From the NCBI GenBank assembly GCA_902540275.1, contig CACBMB010000003.1, forward strand, positions 87,127-151,126: DNA of 64,000 bases. The letters run 5' to 3'. This document shows, piece after piece, positions 1 through 9,844 of this stretch. Source of the DNA: an uncultured Pelagibacteraceae bacterium (GTDB lineage Bacteria > Pseudomonadota > Alphaproteobacteria > Pelagibacterales > Pelagibacteraceae). How positions within the stretch are numbered: position 1 is the first letter of the stretch; each line of letters starts with the position of its first letter. A program made the position numbers and the translations under genes. Under the pieces are notes generated by a model. That model did not search any database, was not told the origin of the DNA, and saw only the letters and a program-made list of their open reading frames with translations.

Positions 1-444
1 CAATATAAAAAAGAAGATAGAGAATTTTTATTTTTATATGAACTAGTTTTTGATTTTAAAAATAAAGATGAGATTAATGAAAAATATGATGAAATTTTAA
101 AAAGTATAAAAGTTATAGGTTTTGAAGAAACAGTAGTCAAATATAGTATTGCAAATACGAAAATGAAATCTGGTTTAGTAGGCTGGGTAGATATAAATAC
201 TTTAAATAAAAAAATAAAGAATGAGGTTATAAATTTAGATATTGGGGAAATTTCAAATCCAATATCTTTACCTTCTGGAATATTATTATTAAAGGTAAAT
301 GATAAAAAAACTGAAAAAATAGAAATTAATGTTGATAAAGAATTGGAAAAATTAATTGAAAATGAATTAACAAGTCAGCTAAATAATTATTCATCCATAT
401 TTTTTAATAAAATTAAAAGTAATCAAATTATAAATGAATATTAA
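1..444 (+). CDS. surA: SurA-like periplasmic peptidyl-prolyl isomerase, C-terminal part (5' end outside window)
   Basis: The reading frame is open from base 1, so only the C-terminal ~147 residues are present. They fit a parvulin (rotamase) domain: the G-L-V-G-W-V segment, a following I-G-E-I-S-N-P-I stretch and a P-S-G-I-L-L-L-K-V strand are the usual end of PpiC domains. SurA is a periplasmic chaperone for outer-membrane proteins. The order surA-pdxA-rsmA is the classical one in proteobacteria and supports the name. The stop overlaps the start of pdxA by 11 bases, which suggests coupled translation. The signal peptide and the N-terminal chaperone region cannot be checked here. Confidence 0.75.
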   Translation, partial: QYKKEDREFLFLYELVFDFKNKDEINEKYDEILKSIKVIGFEETVVKYSIANTKMKSGLVGWVDINTLNKKIKNEVINLDIGEISNPISLPSGILLLKVNDKKTEKIEINVDKELEKLIENELTSQLNNYSSIFFNKIKSNQIINEY

Positions 445-1396
445 ACCAATTTTAATAGTTGCTGGAGAACCTTTCAGTGTATTTTCTGAAATACTTTTTA
501 AAGCTTTTAAAAAAAATAAATTTAAAAAACCAATTATAATTATTGGTTCATACGATCTCTTAAATAATCAAATGAGATTTTTGAAATATAGAATTCAATT
601 TAATATAATAAACAAAAATTTTAATTTTAAGAGTCTAAAAAAAAATAAATTAAATTTAATTGATATAAAATTTAGTTATAAGAAAATTTTTGAAAATATT
701 ACATCTAGCTCAAATTCTTATAATTACGAATGTTTTGCAACAGCTTTAAAATTACTAAAAACAAAAAAATTCTCTGGACTTATCAATGGCCCAATATCAA
801 AAAAACACTTTTTGAAAGGCAAATATTTGGGGATAACAGAATTTTTGGCACAAAAAACTAATTCTAAAAATTTTGTAATGTTAATTTTTAACAAAAAATT
901 AGCAGTAAGTCCTATTTCAACCCATATTCCTTTAAAAAATGTTTACAAAACAATATCTACAAAAAAAATTGTAAATCATGTCCAAATAATTAAAAAATTT
1001 TATAAAAAATACTTAAAAAAAAATCCCAAAGTAGCAATAACCGGCCTTAACCCACATTGTGAGAGTAACTTCAAAATAAGTGAGGAGGATAAGATAATTA
1101 TACCGTCATTGAAAATTTTGAAAAAAAAATATTCAAATGTAAGTGGTCCTTATCCTGCGGATAGTTTATTTATGAAAAATAATATAAAAAAATTTGACGT
1201 TATTATTGGTATGTATCATGACCAAGTATTAACACCTATTAAAACTATTTATAACTTTGATGCAATAAATATTACTTTAGGTTTGCCATTTATAAGAATT
1301 TCCCCAGACCATGGAACAAACCATAATATGATTGGTAAAAATAAATCTAATCCCCAAAGTTTAATCTCTGCAATAAAATTTTTAGATAATAAGTGA
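434..1396 (+). CDS. pdxA: 4-hydroxythreonine-4-phosphate dehydrogenase
   Basis: PdxA oxidises 4-phosphohydroxy-L-threonine in the DXP-dependent pathway to pyridoxal 5'-phosphate. At 320 aa it is close to the usual ~330. The three metal-binding histidines are visible at H164 (S-T-H-I-P-L), H208 (L-N-P-H-C-E) and H262 (Y-H-D-Q), and G-P-Y-P-A-D-S (238-244) is the family substrate loop. The N-terminal G-E-P is kept, but the G-I-G-P-E that normally follows reads S-V-F-S-E. The gene starts inside the end of surA and ends in a TGA that overlaps the GTG start of rsmA, so the three genes are probably one transcript. Confidence 0.93.
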   Translation: MNIKPILIVAGEPFSVFSEILFKAFKKNKFKKPIIIIGSYDLLNNQMRFLKYRIQFNIINKNFNFKSLKKNKLNLIDIKFSYKKIFENITSSSNSYNYECFATALKLLKTKKFSGLINGPISKKHFLKGKYLGITEFLAQKTNSKNFVMLIFNKKLAVSPISTHIPLKNVYKTISTKKIVNHVQIIKKFYKKYLKKNPKVAITGLNPHCESNFKISEEDKIIIPSLKILKKKYSNVSGPYPADSLFMKNNIKKFDVIIGMYHDQVLTPIKTIYNFDAINITLGLPFIRISPDHGTNHNMIGKNKSNPQSLISAIKFLDNK

Positions 1397-2184
1397 AAAT
1401 TCAACACAAAAAAAGTTTAGGACAAAATTTTTTAATTGATAAAAATATTATCAATTTAATTTCAAATCTTGAAGAAATTAAAGATAAAGCAATTCTTGAG
1501 GTGGGTCCTGGAACTGGAAATTTAACAACAAATTTATTAAAAAAAAAACCAAAAAAATTTTTTGTAATTGAAAAAGATAATAACCTAGTATCATTGTTAA
1601 AAAAAAACTTTAGTAAAGAAATTATAATTATAAATGATGATATTTTAAAAATAGAAGAGAATAAACTTTGTAATGATAAATTAATAGTATTTGGCAATTT
1701 ACCATATAATATTTCTACTGAAATTTTATGTAAATGGATTTTAAATTTAGATAATAACAAAATATGGTTTAGTAGTTTAATTTTGATGTTTCAAAAAGAA
1801 GTAGCAGATAGAATTATCTCAAAATATAACGATAAAAATTATGGTAGATTATCAGTTATTTCAAACTGGAAACTAAATATTAAAAAAATAATTGATATTA
1901 ATCCAAACAGTTTTTATCCAAAACCAAAAATAGAGAGTACTCTATTATTTTTTTCTCCAAAGAAAAATTTTTTTAAACTTAAAAATTCAAGAAATTTAGA
2001 AAAGATAACAAGAATTTTTTTTAGACATAGAAGAAAAATGTTAAAAAAACCTTTCAATCAATTATTTAAGGGAGACGCCAAAATTTTAGATAAATTAAAT
2101 ATTAATCTAAATCTAAGGCCTCAAAATATTGATTGTGAAACATACTATAATTTAACACGTGAATATGAAAATTTAAGAAGTTAA
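1393..2184 (+). CDS. rsmA: 16S rRNA (adenine1518-N6/adenine1519-N6)-dimethyltransferase
   Basis: RsmA (KsgA) dimethylates two adjacent adenines in the 3'-terminal helix of 16S rRNA during 30S maturation. The 263 aa protein shows the leading Q-N-F-L-I-D (11-16), SAM-binding motif I E-V-G-P-G-T-G (36-42) and the catalytic N-L-P-Y (102-105). Near the C terminus the basic F-F-R-H-R-R-K is typical of the RNA-binding end. The start is a GTG in a GTGA overlap with the pdxA stop, directly before the conserved N terminus. The last 12 bases overlap the convergent gmk. Confidence 0.95.
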   Translation: MKIQHKKSLGQNFLIDKNIINLISNLEEIKDKAILEVGPGTGNLTTNLLKKKPKKFFVIEKDNNLVSLLKKNFSKEIIIINDDILKIEENKLCNDKLIVFGNLPYNISTEILCKWILNLDNNKIWFSSLILMFQKEVADRIISKYNDKNYGRLSVISNWKLNIKKIIDINPNSFYPKPKIESTLLFFSPKKNFFKLKNSRNLEKITRIFFRHRRKMLKKPFNQLFKGDAKILDKLNINLNLRPQNIDCETYYNLTREYENLRS

Positions 2185-2805
2185 TTTTTCAACATGCTTT
2201 CTAATATAATTGGAGTCGTAATCTTTAGATCCATTATTCATTTCAGCTTTAATCAGATTAAAAATTTTAGTATAACACCTCTCCAAATCATCATTTATCA
2301 CAACATAATCATAATTAATCCAGTGCAACACATCTCGGCTAAATTGCCTCATTCGTTCCTCTACAATTAATTTGTCTTTCATTTCTCTATTTGAAAGTCT
2401 CTCAAATAAAATTTTTTTACTTGGTGGCAAAATAAAAAAAGTAATTAATTTATAATCCAACTTTTTATTTTTAATCTGATCAGCACCTTGCCAATCAATA
2501 TCGAATAGAACATTTTTACCTTTATTCAAATTATCTATTACAGGGGTCCTGGTTGTGCCATAAAAATTATTAAAAACTTTTGCATACTCTAAAAATTCTT
2601 CATTACTAATCAATCTTTTAAATTTTTCTTCAGTAACAAAATAATAATCTTTATTTGGTTTTTCGTTTGTTCTGGGTTGTCTTGTTGTGTGGGAAATTGA
2701 AATTTCAAAATTTTTTAGTTTTGAAAGTAAACTTACTAAAGTAGTTTTACCTGCTCCAGAAGGAGAAGATAAAATAATCATTACCCCATCATTATTTATG
2801 GGCAT
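2173..2805 (-). CDS. gmk: Guanylate kinase
   Basis: Phosphorylates GMP to GDP with ATP in the cytosol. The P-loop [10 protein letters not shown] lies at residues 13-22. It is followed by S-H-T-T-R-Q-P-R, which contains the GMP-binding arginines, and by D-Y-Y-F-V. Length 210 aa matches the ~207 of E. coli. A start at Met9 would also leave the full kinase core. The gene converges on and overlaps rsmA by 12 bases, and sits 8 bases downstream of acpP on the same strand. Confidence 0.95.
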   Translation of the reverse strand: MPINNDGVMIILSSPSGAGKTTLVSLLSKLKNFEISISHTTRQPRTNEKPNKDYYFVTEEKFKRLISNEEFLEYAKVFNNFYGTTRTPVIDNLNKGKNVLFDIDWQGADQIKNKKLDYKLITFFILPPSKKILFERLSNREMKDKLIVEERMRQFSRDVLHWINYDYVVINDDLERCYTKIFNLIKAEMNNGSKDYDSNYIRKHVEKLTS

Positions 2806-2813
2806 GAAAATAA

Positions 2814-3053
2814 TTAGTTAGCTTTTCCTTCTATAAATTTAACAGCATCACCCACTGTTAAAATTTTTTCAGCTTCACTGTCCGAAATCTCTGAGCCAAA
2901 CTCTTCCTCAAAAGCCATAACTAATTCAACAGTATCTAAACTGTCAGCACCTAGATCGTCAATAAAACTTGACTCTTCTGTAACTTTAGATTCATCAATA
3001 CCTAAGTGATCAGCTACTATTTTCTTAACTTTACTTGAAACATCTTCTGACAT
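2814..3053 (-). CDS. acpP: Acyl carrier protein
   Basis: A 79 aa acidic four-helix carrier protein for fatty acid synthesis. The phosphopantetheine-bearing serine is Ser38 in G-A-D-S-L-D, followed by the helix II sequence [12 protein letters not shown]. It lies directly downstream of fabD and fabG on the same strand, as in many bacteria. An AAAGGA ribosome binding site precedes the ATG. The 49-base gap to fabG leaves room for its own promoter, in keeping with the high amounts of ACP a cell needs. Confidence 0.97.
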   Translation of the reverse strand: MSEDVSSKVKKIVADHLGIDESKVTEESSFIDDLGADSLDTVELVMAFEEEFGSEISDSEAEKILTVGDAVKFIEGKAN

Positions 3054-3102
3054 ATCGATCCTTTATTGTTTTAAATTCTTAATAGTTTAAAAACTTGTTT
3101 TG

Positions 3103-3840
3103 TCAAGCCATATACATACCACCATTTACATGTAAGGTCTCTCCATTGATATAATCAGATTGATTGGAGGCTAAAAAAAGAACAGCATTTGCAATATCTT
3201 CAGGCTCTCCTAATCTGGCTGATGGAATCTTTGATATAATAATTTCTTTATATTTTTCATCAATTTTATCTGTCATAGCTGTTTTTATGAATCCTGGTGA
3301 AATACAATTAATATTAATATTTTTTTTTGCATATTCTAAAGCTAAGCTTTTTGACATCGCAATAATACCTGCTTTTGAAGCTGTATAGTTAGCCTGTCCC
3401 AAGTTTCCTGTATGACCAACAATAGAGGTAATATTAACTATTTTTCCATATTTATTCTTTAACATTTTTTTAATTGAAAATTTGCTTAATAGAAAAGTTG
3501 AAGTTAAATTTATATCAATTACTTTTTTCCATTCATCTGTACTCATTCTAATTGATAAATTGTCTTTTGTTATTCCAGCGTTATTAATGATACAATCTAA
3601 AGTTCCACCAAGTTCGGTAGTAGCATCTTCAATAAATTTCTCAATTTTATCATTTTGAGATATGTCAAATTTTAAGATTTTAATATTTTTATATTTTGAT
3701 TTTAATTCCTCAAGCTTTTCAATTCTAGTTCCTGATGCTAGCACATTCGCATCATTTTCAATTAATTTTTTAACAATTGAATTTCCTATACCACCTGAAG
3801 CACCAGTAACAATTATAGATTTGTTTTTTAAACTAATCAT
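3103..3840 (-). CDS. fabG: 3-oxoacyl-ACP reductase
   Basis: A short-chain dehydrogenase that reduces 3-oxoacyl-ACP with NADPH in fatty acid elongation. The dinucleotide motif T-G-A-S-G-G-I-G is at 12-19, N-N-A-G at 86-89, and the catalytic Ser139, Tyr152 and Lys156 are in place. P-G-F-I-K-T-A-M-T-D follows near the C terminus. Length 245 aa is standard. The start ATG shares an ATGA with the stop of fabD, so the two are translationally coupled. The fabD-fabG-acpP context distinguishes it from the many other SDRs. Confidence 0.95.
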   Translation of the reverse strand: MISLKNKSIIVTGASGGIGNSIVKKLIENDANVLASGTRIEKLEELKSKYKNIKILKFDISQNDKIEKFIEDATTELGGTLDCIINNAGITKDNLSIRMSTDEWKKVIDINLTSTFLLSKFSIKKMLKNKYGKIVNITSIVGHTGNLGQANYTASKAGIIAMSKSLALEYAKKNININCISPGFIKTAMTDKIDEKYKEIIISKIPSARLGEPEDIANAVLFLASNQSDYINGETLHVNGGMYMA

Positions 3841-4763
3841 ATTTTCAATTTATTTATATCATTCTCATTATTAATTGTATCAATTTTTACAGTTTTATTT
3901 ATTCTTTTTACTAATCCAGATAAAACTTTACCAGGTCCTATTTCTATAAAGTGGTTAACGCCATTTTTAATCATATAATTTACACTTTCTCTCCATCTTA
4001 CTCTATTTTCAATTTGATCAATTAATAATTTCTTGATCTCATTTTTATCAGAAATTTCACTGGCTGTTACATTAGAAATTAATACATTTTTTGATTCTTC
4101 AAAATTTATGTCATTAATTTCTTTCCTCATAATTTCAGTAGCTTTATTCATAAGTTTACAATGAAATGGGGCACTAACTGGTAATTTGATATTTTTGATA
4201 TTTTCAAATTTTAAAATTTCAATTAGTTTGATCAAATCAGTATTTTTACCACTAATTACAATTTGGCCATCTGAATTATCATTTGCTATTTCAGCAGTAA
4301 AATTTTTATTATTATTATACAAAATTTTTTCAATATTTTCTGTTGTTTTGCCTAACACAGCAACCATACCTCCTTCACCTTTAGGTACGGCATTTTGCAT
4401 AGCATCACCTCTTATTCTTAAAAGTTTAATTGTTTCAGCAAAACCTAAGAAACCTGCGGATGATAAAGCTGAATATTCCCCAAGAGAATGTCCAGCAAAA
4501 AACTTTGCTTGATTTAAATTAATATTAAATTCTTTGGTAATAACTTTAAATATTGAAAAACTTACTAAAAATATTGCCGGTTGTGTATTGCAGGTTAAAT
4601 CTAATTCTTCTTTGGGCCCCTCTAAAATAATTTTTGATAAATTTAATCCCAAAACTTCGTCAGCTTCTTTAAATAATTTTTTTACTAGGTCATATTTTTC
4701 AAAAAACTCTTTTCCCATTCCTACTAATTGAGAACCTTGACCCGGGAAAATTACAGAAAACAT
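3837..4763 (-). CDS. fabD: Malonyl-CoA:ACP transacylase
   Basis: Transfers malonyl groups from CoA to ACP to feed chain elongation. The N-terminal F-P-G-Q-G-S-Q and the nucleophile elbow G-H-S-L-G-E-Y with Ser93 are clear. The partner His201 sits in P-V-S-A-P-F-H. Length 308 aa equals the E. coli enzyme. It is the first gene of the fabD-fabG-acpP(-gmk) run. It diverges from the ribosomal protein operon across an 87-base region that must contain both promoters. Confidence 0.95.
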   Translation of the reverse strand: MFSVIFPGQGSQLVGMGKEFFEKYDLVKKLFKEADEVLGLNLSKIILEGPKEELDLTCNTQPAIFLVSFSIFKVITKEFNINLNQAKFFAGHSLGEYSALSSAGFLGFAETIKLLRIRGDAMQNAVPKGEGGMVAVLGKTTENIEKILYNNNKNFTAEIANDNSDGQIVISGKNTDLIKLIEILKFENIKNIKLPVSAPFHCKLMNKATEIMRKEINDINFEESKNVLISNVTASEISDKNEIKKLLIDQIENRVRWRESVNYMIKNGVNHFIEIGPGKVLSGLVKRINKTVKIDTINNENDINKLKI

Positions 4764-4791
4764 ATTAAAAAAACCTATTTTTTTATCCTTT

Positions 4792-4818
4792 TTGCTATTG
4801 TAATTGAAGATTTATAAT
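4792..4818 (+). promoter_or_regulatory. Candidate sigma-70 promoter for rpsF-rpsR-rplI
   Basis: A perfect TATAAT lies at 4813-4818, about 33 bases before the rpsF ATG. A TTGCTA -35-like box lies at 4792-4797. The 15-base spacer is shorter than ideal. In such AT-rich DNA a TATAAT alone is weak evidence, but the site falls in the short divergent region where a ribosomal promoter must be. Confidence 0.45.
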
Positions 4819-4850
4819 AGTATATCCTCACTTTTTATTAAATAAGATTG

Positions 4851-5204
4851 ATGAATTTATACGAACATACGATTATAGCAAGACAAGACACTTCCCCAAG
4901 TGAAATAAAACTATTAACTGAAAAATATTCTAAAATTGTTGAAAAAAATGAAGGTGAAATTGTTAAAACTGAAAACTGGGGTTTATTAAATCTTTCATAT
5001 TTAATCAAAAAGAATAGAAAAGGCAGTTATATCCATTTTAAAATTAAAGGAAATGGTAATATGATTAATGAACTAGAAAAAAATGAGGCTATCGATAAAA
5101 AATTATTAAGATATTTAACGATTAAAGTTAAAGAATTCGATTTAAATTCGAACTATTTTTCAAAAAAAGAGGATACTGAAAAAGCAGATAACAAAAAAAG
5201 TTAA
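4851..5204 (+). CDS. rpsF: 30S ribosomal protein S6
   Basis: S6 binds 16S rRNA together with S18 on the platform of the small subunit. The start M-N-L-Y-E-H-T is the standard S6 N terminus (Y-E-x-x-x-I). I chose the ATG at 4851 over the in-frame TTG one codon upstream. The segment R-Y-L-T-I-K-V is the usual final strand of the fold and is followed by a short charged tail. The gene is followed after 2 bases by rpsR and then rplI, the common rpsF-rpsR-rplI order. Confidence 0.95.
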   Translation: MNLYEHTIIARQDTSPSEIKLLTEKYSKIVEKNEGEIVKTENWGLLNLSYLIKKNRKGSYIHFKIKGNGNMINELEKNEAIDKKLLRYLTIKVKEFDLNSNYFSKKEDTEKADNKKS

Positions 5205-5206
5205 AA

Positions 5207-5479
5207 ATGCCAAAAAAACAAAGTGGAAATAAAAGAAATAAACAAAGTAACTTCGCTAAACTAAGTATATTTCAACCAAATAAAAATAGGTTTAAAAAAA
5301 GCTGTCCTCTATCAGTAAAAGGTGCTCCAAAAATAGACTACAAAAATATAAAACTATTAAAGAAATATGTCTCTGAGAATGGAAAAATTCTTCCTTCAAG
5401 AGTTACAAATGTAAGCCAAAAAAAACAGAAAGAACTCTCACTATCTATTAAGAGAGCAAGAAATTTAGCTCTGATATAA
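5207..5479 (+). CDS. rpsR: 30S ribosomal protein S18
   Basis: The partner of S6 on the 30S platform. Conserved S18 features are I-D-Y-K-N (D-Y-K family motif), I-L-P-S-R-V-T-N-V and the C-terminal [10 protein letters not shown]. The 90 aa protein has a longer lysine/asparagine-rich N terminus than the 75 aa E. coli protein. It contains a single cysteine (C-P-L). It sits between rpsF and rplI with gaps of 2 and 1 bases. Confidence 0.95.
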   Translation: MPKKQSGNKRNKQSNFAKLSIFQPNKNRFKKSCPLSVKGAPKIDYKNIKLLKKYVSENGKILPSRVTNVSQKKQKELSLSIKRARNLALI

Positions 5480-5480
5480 A

Positions 5481-5939
5481 ATGAAAGTAATTTTATTAGA
5501 AAATTTAAAAAAGATTGGTTCTATTGGAGAGGTAATAGAGGTTAAAAGAGGTTTTGCTAGAAATTTTTTGATAGCTAATAAAAAAGCATTATATGCTTCA
5601 AAAGAAAATATTTCTCAAGTTGAAAAAATTAAGTCTGAACTATCTAAAAAAGACAATGAAAGAAAACAAGATGCAAAAAAGATAGCAGAACAAATAAATA
5701 AAAAAGAATATAAGATAAAAAAATTAAGCACCGAAAATAACGAATTATATGGTTCTGTAAAACCTACAGAAATTTCTAAATTGATTAAAGAAACAAATAA
5801 ATTAGATATAAAGCCATCTATGATTGAGCCTGTAAAAGAAATAAAATCAATTGGTAAATTTAAAGTCAAAATTTTTTTACACTCTGAAGTTGATGCTGAA
5901 ATCTTGATAAATGTAGTGTCTGCAGAGATTATTCAATAA
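5481..5939 (+). CDS. rplI: 50S ribosomal protein L9
   Basis: L9 binds 23S rRNA domain V and reaches out from the L1-stalk side of the ribosome. The N-terminal domain shows M-K-V-I-L-L-E and the signature G-E-V-I-E-V-K-R-G-F-A-R-N-F-L. A lysine-rich helix linker (about residues 45-80) leads to the C-terminal domain. Length 152 aa is standard. It is the last gene of the ribosomal cluster, and a 73-base gap with no clear hairpin separates it from dnaB. Confidence 0.96.
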   Translation: MKVILLENLKKIGSIGEVIEVKRGFARNFLIANKKALYASKENISQVEKIKSELSKKDNERKQDAKKIAEQINKKEYKIKKLSTENNELYGSVKPTEISKLIKETNKLDIKPSMIEPVKEIKSIGKFKVKIFLHSEVDAEILINVVSAEIIQ

Positions 5940-6012
5940 TAATTATACAATTTTTTCCCCAATATATTTTATAAATTTAATTTCCTGGTTTTTTTAAGTA
6001 ATCTCTAAATCT

Positions 6013-7431
6013 ATGGAAAATAATTTAAGTATAGTTGAAAATAAATTCAAAGAATTACCTAATAATATTGAAGCAGAACAAGCAGTTATTGGTTCTATAC
6101 TTGTCTCAAATGAAATTTTTGATGAAATAAATATTATCATTTCAAGTGTAAACTTTTATGATCCAATGCACCAAAAAATTTTCAGTGCAATTGAAAGCCT
6201 TATCTTTAAAGGGATGTTAGCAAATCCAATAACGCTTAAAAATTATTTTAAAGATGACGGAGATGATTTAGATATTCCTGAATATTTGGTAAAAATTACT
6301 AAATTCTCAACATCAACTAGACAAGCTACAGAATATTCAAAAATAATTTATGATATGTATGTTAGAAGACAACTTATAAAAATTTCTGAGGAAACAATTG
6401 ATACTGCTAAATTAAATGATCTAGGTGTAAATGGCCAAAACATAATAGAAAAATCTGAAAGATTGCTTTTTGATCTTGCTGAAAAAGGATCTTTTAATTC
6501 ATCATTGATTAAATTTGACGAAGCCATGAGACAAACGATTGAGATGGCATCTGCAGCATATAAAAATGAAGAAGGAATTGTTGGAGTACCAACTGGGTTA
6601 AAAGATTTAGATGATAGACTTGGTGGGCTTCATCAATCTGACTTGATAATTATTGCCGGAAGGCCTGGAATGGGTAAAACAGCTTTAGCAACTAATATTG
6701 CATTTAATGCTGCTCAAAAATTACAAGATAGTGAAAGAAAATCATCAATTGCTTTTTTTTCACTAGAAATGTCATCTGAACAACTTTCAACAAGAATTTT
6801 GGCAGAACAATCGAGAATTAAATCAAATGATATCAGACGTGGAAAGATTTCTGATGATCAATTTGATAAATTTATAGAGACTTCAAAAAATATTTCAGAA
6901 CTGCCATTGTACATAGATGAAACACCAGCAATTAGTATAGCTGCATTAAGTAACAGAGCTAGACGAGTTAAAAGATTATTTGGTCTTGATATGATAATTG
7001 TCGATTATATTCAATTGATGAAAGGATCTTATAATAACAAAGATGGAAGAGTACAGGAAATTTCTGAAATTACTCAAGGTCTTAAAGCGATTGCCAAAGA
7101 GCTCTCCATTCCTGTTGTGGCACTCTCACAATTATCAAGAGCAGTAGAACAAAGAGATGATAAAAAACCCCAACTATCAGATTTAAGAGAATCTGGATCA
7201 ATCGAACAAGATGCTGACGTTGTAATGTTTGTATATAGAGAATCATATTACTTAAAATCCAAAGAACCTAGGCCTGCAACAGTAGAACATGCTGAATGGC
7301 AAGCAAAAATGAACGAGGTGTCTCATCTCGCTGAGCTAATAATTAGTAAACAAAGACATGGTCCTACGGGCAACATCAACTTAGAATTTGAGGAAATGTT
7401 TACTAAATTTAAAGATCTACAAAATAACTAA
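6013..7431 (+). CDS. dnaB: Replicative DNA helicase
   Basis: The hexameric helicase of the replication fork. An N-terminal domain starts with N-I-E-A-E-Q-A-V-I-G-S-I (residues 18-29). The RecA-like C-terminal domain carries Walker A G-R-P-G-M-G-K-T-A (216-224), Walker B I-I-V-D-Y-I-Q-L and the S-Q-L-S-R-A-V-E segment. Length 472 aa is normal and there is no intein. The link rpsF-rpsR-rplI-dnaB is widespread in bacteria. Confidence 0.96.
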   Translation: MENNLSIVENKFKELPNNIEAEQAVIGSILVSNEIFDEINIIISSVNFYDPMHQKIFSAIESLIFKGMLANPITLKNYFKDDGDDLDIPEYLVKITKFSTSTRQATEYSKIIYDMYVRRQLIKISEETIDTAKLNDLGVNGQNIIEKSERLLFDLAEKGSFNSSLIKFDEAMRQTIEMASAAYKNEEGIVGVPTGLKDLDDRLGGLHQSDLIIIAGRPGMGKTALATNIAFNAAQKLQDSERKSSIAFFSLEMSSEQLSTRILAEQSRIKSNDIRRGKISDDQFDKFIETSKNISELPLYIDETPAISIAALSNRARRVKRLFGLDMIIVDYIQLMKGSYNNKDGRVQEISEITQGLKAIAKELSIPVVALSQLSRAVEQRDDKKPQLSDLRESGSIEQDADVVMFVYRESYYLKSKEPRPATVEHAEWQAKMNEVSHLAELIISKQRHGPTGNINLEFEEMFTKFKDLQNN

Positions 7432-7452
7432 ATTTCAATATAAAAGGGTAAA

Positions 7453-9837
7453 ATGTTTGCCCAATTTTATGAAAATATAGTTTTAAGAAATCCAAAATCT
7501 ATATTCGTCATACTATTGATCGCTTTAATCAGCTTTGGATACTATTCAAAAGATTTCAGGTTAGACGCCTCTTCTGAAACTTTGCTAATAGAAGGAGATC
7601 CAGACCTTAAATATCTTCAAGAAATATCTAAAAAATACGGATCAAAAGAATTTTTGATTTTAACTTACACTCCAAAAGAAGGAATGATATCTAATGTTTC
7701 TATAAACAATCTCTTAAGCCTCAAATATAAAATTCAAAGTCTAGAATGGGTACATAATGTAGTTACACTATTAGATATTCCTTTATTAGATAATTCTGAA
7801 GCACCTTTGCAAGAACGTTTAGAAAAATTTAAAACACTTAAAGATGATGATGTTGATAGAGATAGAGGTTTTAAAGAAATACTTAGTAGCCCAGTTTTTA
7901 GAAATTTTGTGATAAGTGAGGATGGTAAAACCAGTGGGATAATAGTTTATTTAAAGAAAAATGAAATATTAGAAAATATTGATAATAAAACAAGAAAAGA
8001 AATTGAAGATTATAAGGATGAAATAAAAAAACAAAATCACAAAAATATTTTAGAAATTAGAGAAATTATTAAAAGTTACGAAGATATCGGAAAAATACAT
8101 TTAGGTGGAATACCAATGATTGCTGATGACATGATGTCTTTCATAAAAAGTGATATAATTGTTTTTGGATTGGGAGTTTTTTTATTTATTATAGCAACAC
8201 TGTGGTATGTTTTTAGAAAATTGATTTGGATTTTAGTTCCAATCAGTAGTTGTTTTTTTTCTGTAATAATTATGACTGGGTTACTGGGCTTATTAGGATG
8301 GAAAGTGACAGTGATATCATCCAATTTTATTGCTCTTATGTTAATTTTAACAATGGCAATGAATATTCATATGAGTACGAGATTTTTACAACTAAGGGAA
8401 AAATTTCCGGATAAAAATATATTGGAATTAATTATTTTAACTACAAGCAAAATGTTTTGGCCAATCTTATATACAGTGCTTACAACAATAATTGCTTTTC
8501 TTTCACTCATATTTAGTGAAATAAAACCAATTATTGATTTTGGTTGGATGATGACAATGGGTTTAACTACTTCACTAATAATTACTTTTACACTTCTACC
8601 AACGCTGATAAACTTTGTGCCTAAAGAAAATATTTCTTTAAAAGAATATAAAAATTCTAAGATAACAACACTTTTCTCAAAAATTTCTCAAAATAATCAA
8701 AAATCAATTTTTTTCATTACAGGTATAATCATTCTTTTCAGTGCTATTGGAATAAGTCGTCTTGAAGTTGAAAATAGTTTCATAAATTATTTTGATAAAA
8801 AAACAGAAATTTATAAAGGAATGAAATTAATAGATGAAAAATTAGGAGGAACTACTCCGTTAGAAGTAATTTTAAAATTTCCAGAAAAGAAAAAAATTTC
8901 AGAAGATGATGAATTTGAAGATTGGGGTGATGAAAATGAAGAAGAAAATGAGGAAAAATATTGGTTTACAAAAGATAAGATAGATAAAATTACACTTGTT
9001 CATAATTATTTGGATAGTCTACCTGAAATTGGAAAAGTTATATCTTTTTCATCAATTATAGATGTTGCTACTTTGTTGAATGATAATAAACCATTAGGAA
9101 CTTTAGAAATGGGAGTTTTATATTCAAAGATTCCCAAAAGTATCAAAACAGAAATAATTGATCCATATATTTCAATAAAAGATAATGAAGCAAGGATAAA
9201 TTTGAGAATTATAGACTCGCAAGAAAATTTAAGAAGAAATGATTTAATTAAAAAAATTAATTATGATTTAAAAAATAAAATAGGATTAAATGAAAATGAA
9301 TTTAAACTTGCTGGAGTTTTAATTTTATTTAATAATTTGCTTCAAAGTCTATTTAAATCTCAAATTTTAACTTTAGGACTTGTTATGATTGGAATCTTTG
9401 CGATGTTCATAGTTTTGTTTAGAAATGTAAAACTATCCATTATTGGAGTAGTTCCAAATTTTATAGCAGCTCTTTTTATTTTAGGAATAATAGGATTAAT
9501 TGGCATCCCATTAGATATGATGACTATAACTATTGCGGCTATAACTATTGGTATTGCTGTAGATAATAGCATTCATTACATTTATAGGTTCAAAGAAGAG
9601 TTTAATAATTTCAATGATTATAAAAAAACTCTTGAAATTTGTCATTCTACAGTAGGTAGGGCCATTTTAAATACATCAATTACTATTGTATTTGGGTTTT
9701 CAATATTAGTTTTGTCTAAATTTATACCTACAATCTATTTTGGAATTTTTACAGGTATTGCGATGTTACTTGCTATGATATCAGTTCTTACTTTATTGCC
9801 TGCGCTTATTTTTTTAGTAAAACCTTTTGGAAAATAA
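7453..9837 (+). CDS. MMPL/RND-superfamily membrane exporter
   Basis: A 794 aa protein with the duplicated layout of RND/MMPL exporters: one N-terminal membrane helix, an extracytoplasmic domain, a block of about five helices (around 235-390), a second helix and soluble domain, and a final block (around 640-790). Such proteins use the proton gradient to move lipids or hydrophobic compounds. The second soluble domain has a strikingly acidic insert (around 478-500). An AAAGGG ribosome binding site precedes the ATG. The substrate cannot be named. Hopanoid-type and other lipid exporters are the nearest functional analogues. Confidence 0.8.
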   Translation: MFAQFYENIVLRNPKSIFVILLIALISFGYYSKDFRLDASSETLLIEGDPDLKYLQEISKKYGSKEFLILTYTPKEGMISNVSINNLLSLKYKIQSLEWVHNVVTLLDIPLLDNSEAPLQERLEKFKTLKDDDVDRDRGFKEILSSPVFRNFVISEDGKTSGIIVYLKKNEILENIDNKTRKEIEDYKDEIKKQNHKNILEIREIIKSYEDIGKIHLGGIPMIADDMMSFIKSDIIVFGLGVFLFIIATLWYVFRKLIWILVPISSCFFSVIIMTGLLGLLGWKVTVISSNFIALMLILTMAMNIHMSTRFLQLREKFPDKNILELIILTTSKMFWPILYTVLTTIIAFLSLIFSEIKPIIDFGWMMTMGLTTSLIITFTLLPTLINFVPKENISLKEYKNSKITTLFSKISQNNQKSIFFITGIIILFSAIGISRLEVENSFINYFDKKTEIYKGMKLIDEKLGGTTPLEVILKFPEKKKISEDDEFEDWGDENEEENEEKYWFTKDKIDKITLVHNYLDSLPEIGKVISFSSIIDVATLLNDNKPLGTLEMGVLYSKIPKSIKTEIIDPYISIKDNEARINLRIIDSQENLRRNDLIKKINYDLKNKIGLNENEFKLAGVLILFNNLLQSLFKSQILTLGLVMIGIFAMFIVLFRNVKLSIIGVVPNFIAALFILGIIGLIGIPLDMMTITIAAITIGIAVDNSIHYIYRFKEEFNNFNDYKKTLEICHSTVGRAILNTSITIVFGFSILVLSKFIPTIYFGIFTGIAMLLAMISVLTLLPALIFLVKPFGK

Positions 9838-9844
9838 TTTATAG

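Noticed and set aside
1401..1760. 119-codon minus-strand frame inside rsmA
   Set aside because: Overlaps the SAM-binding and N-L-P-Y region of a conserved enzyme; chance frame.
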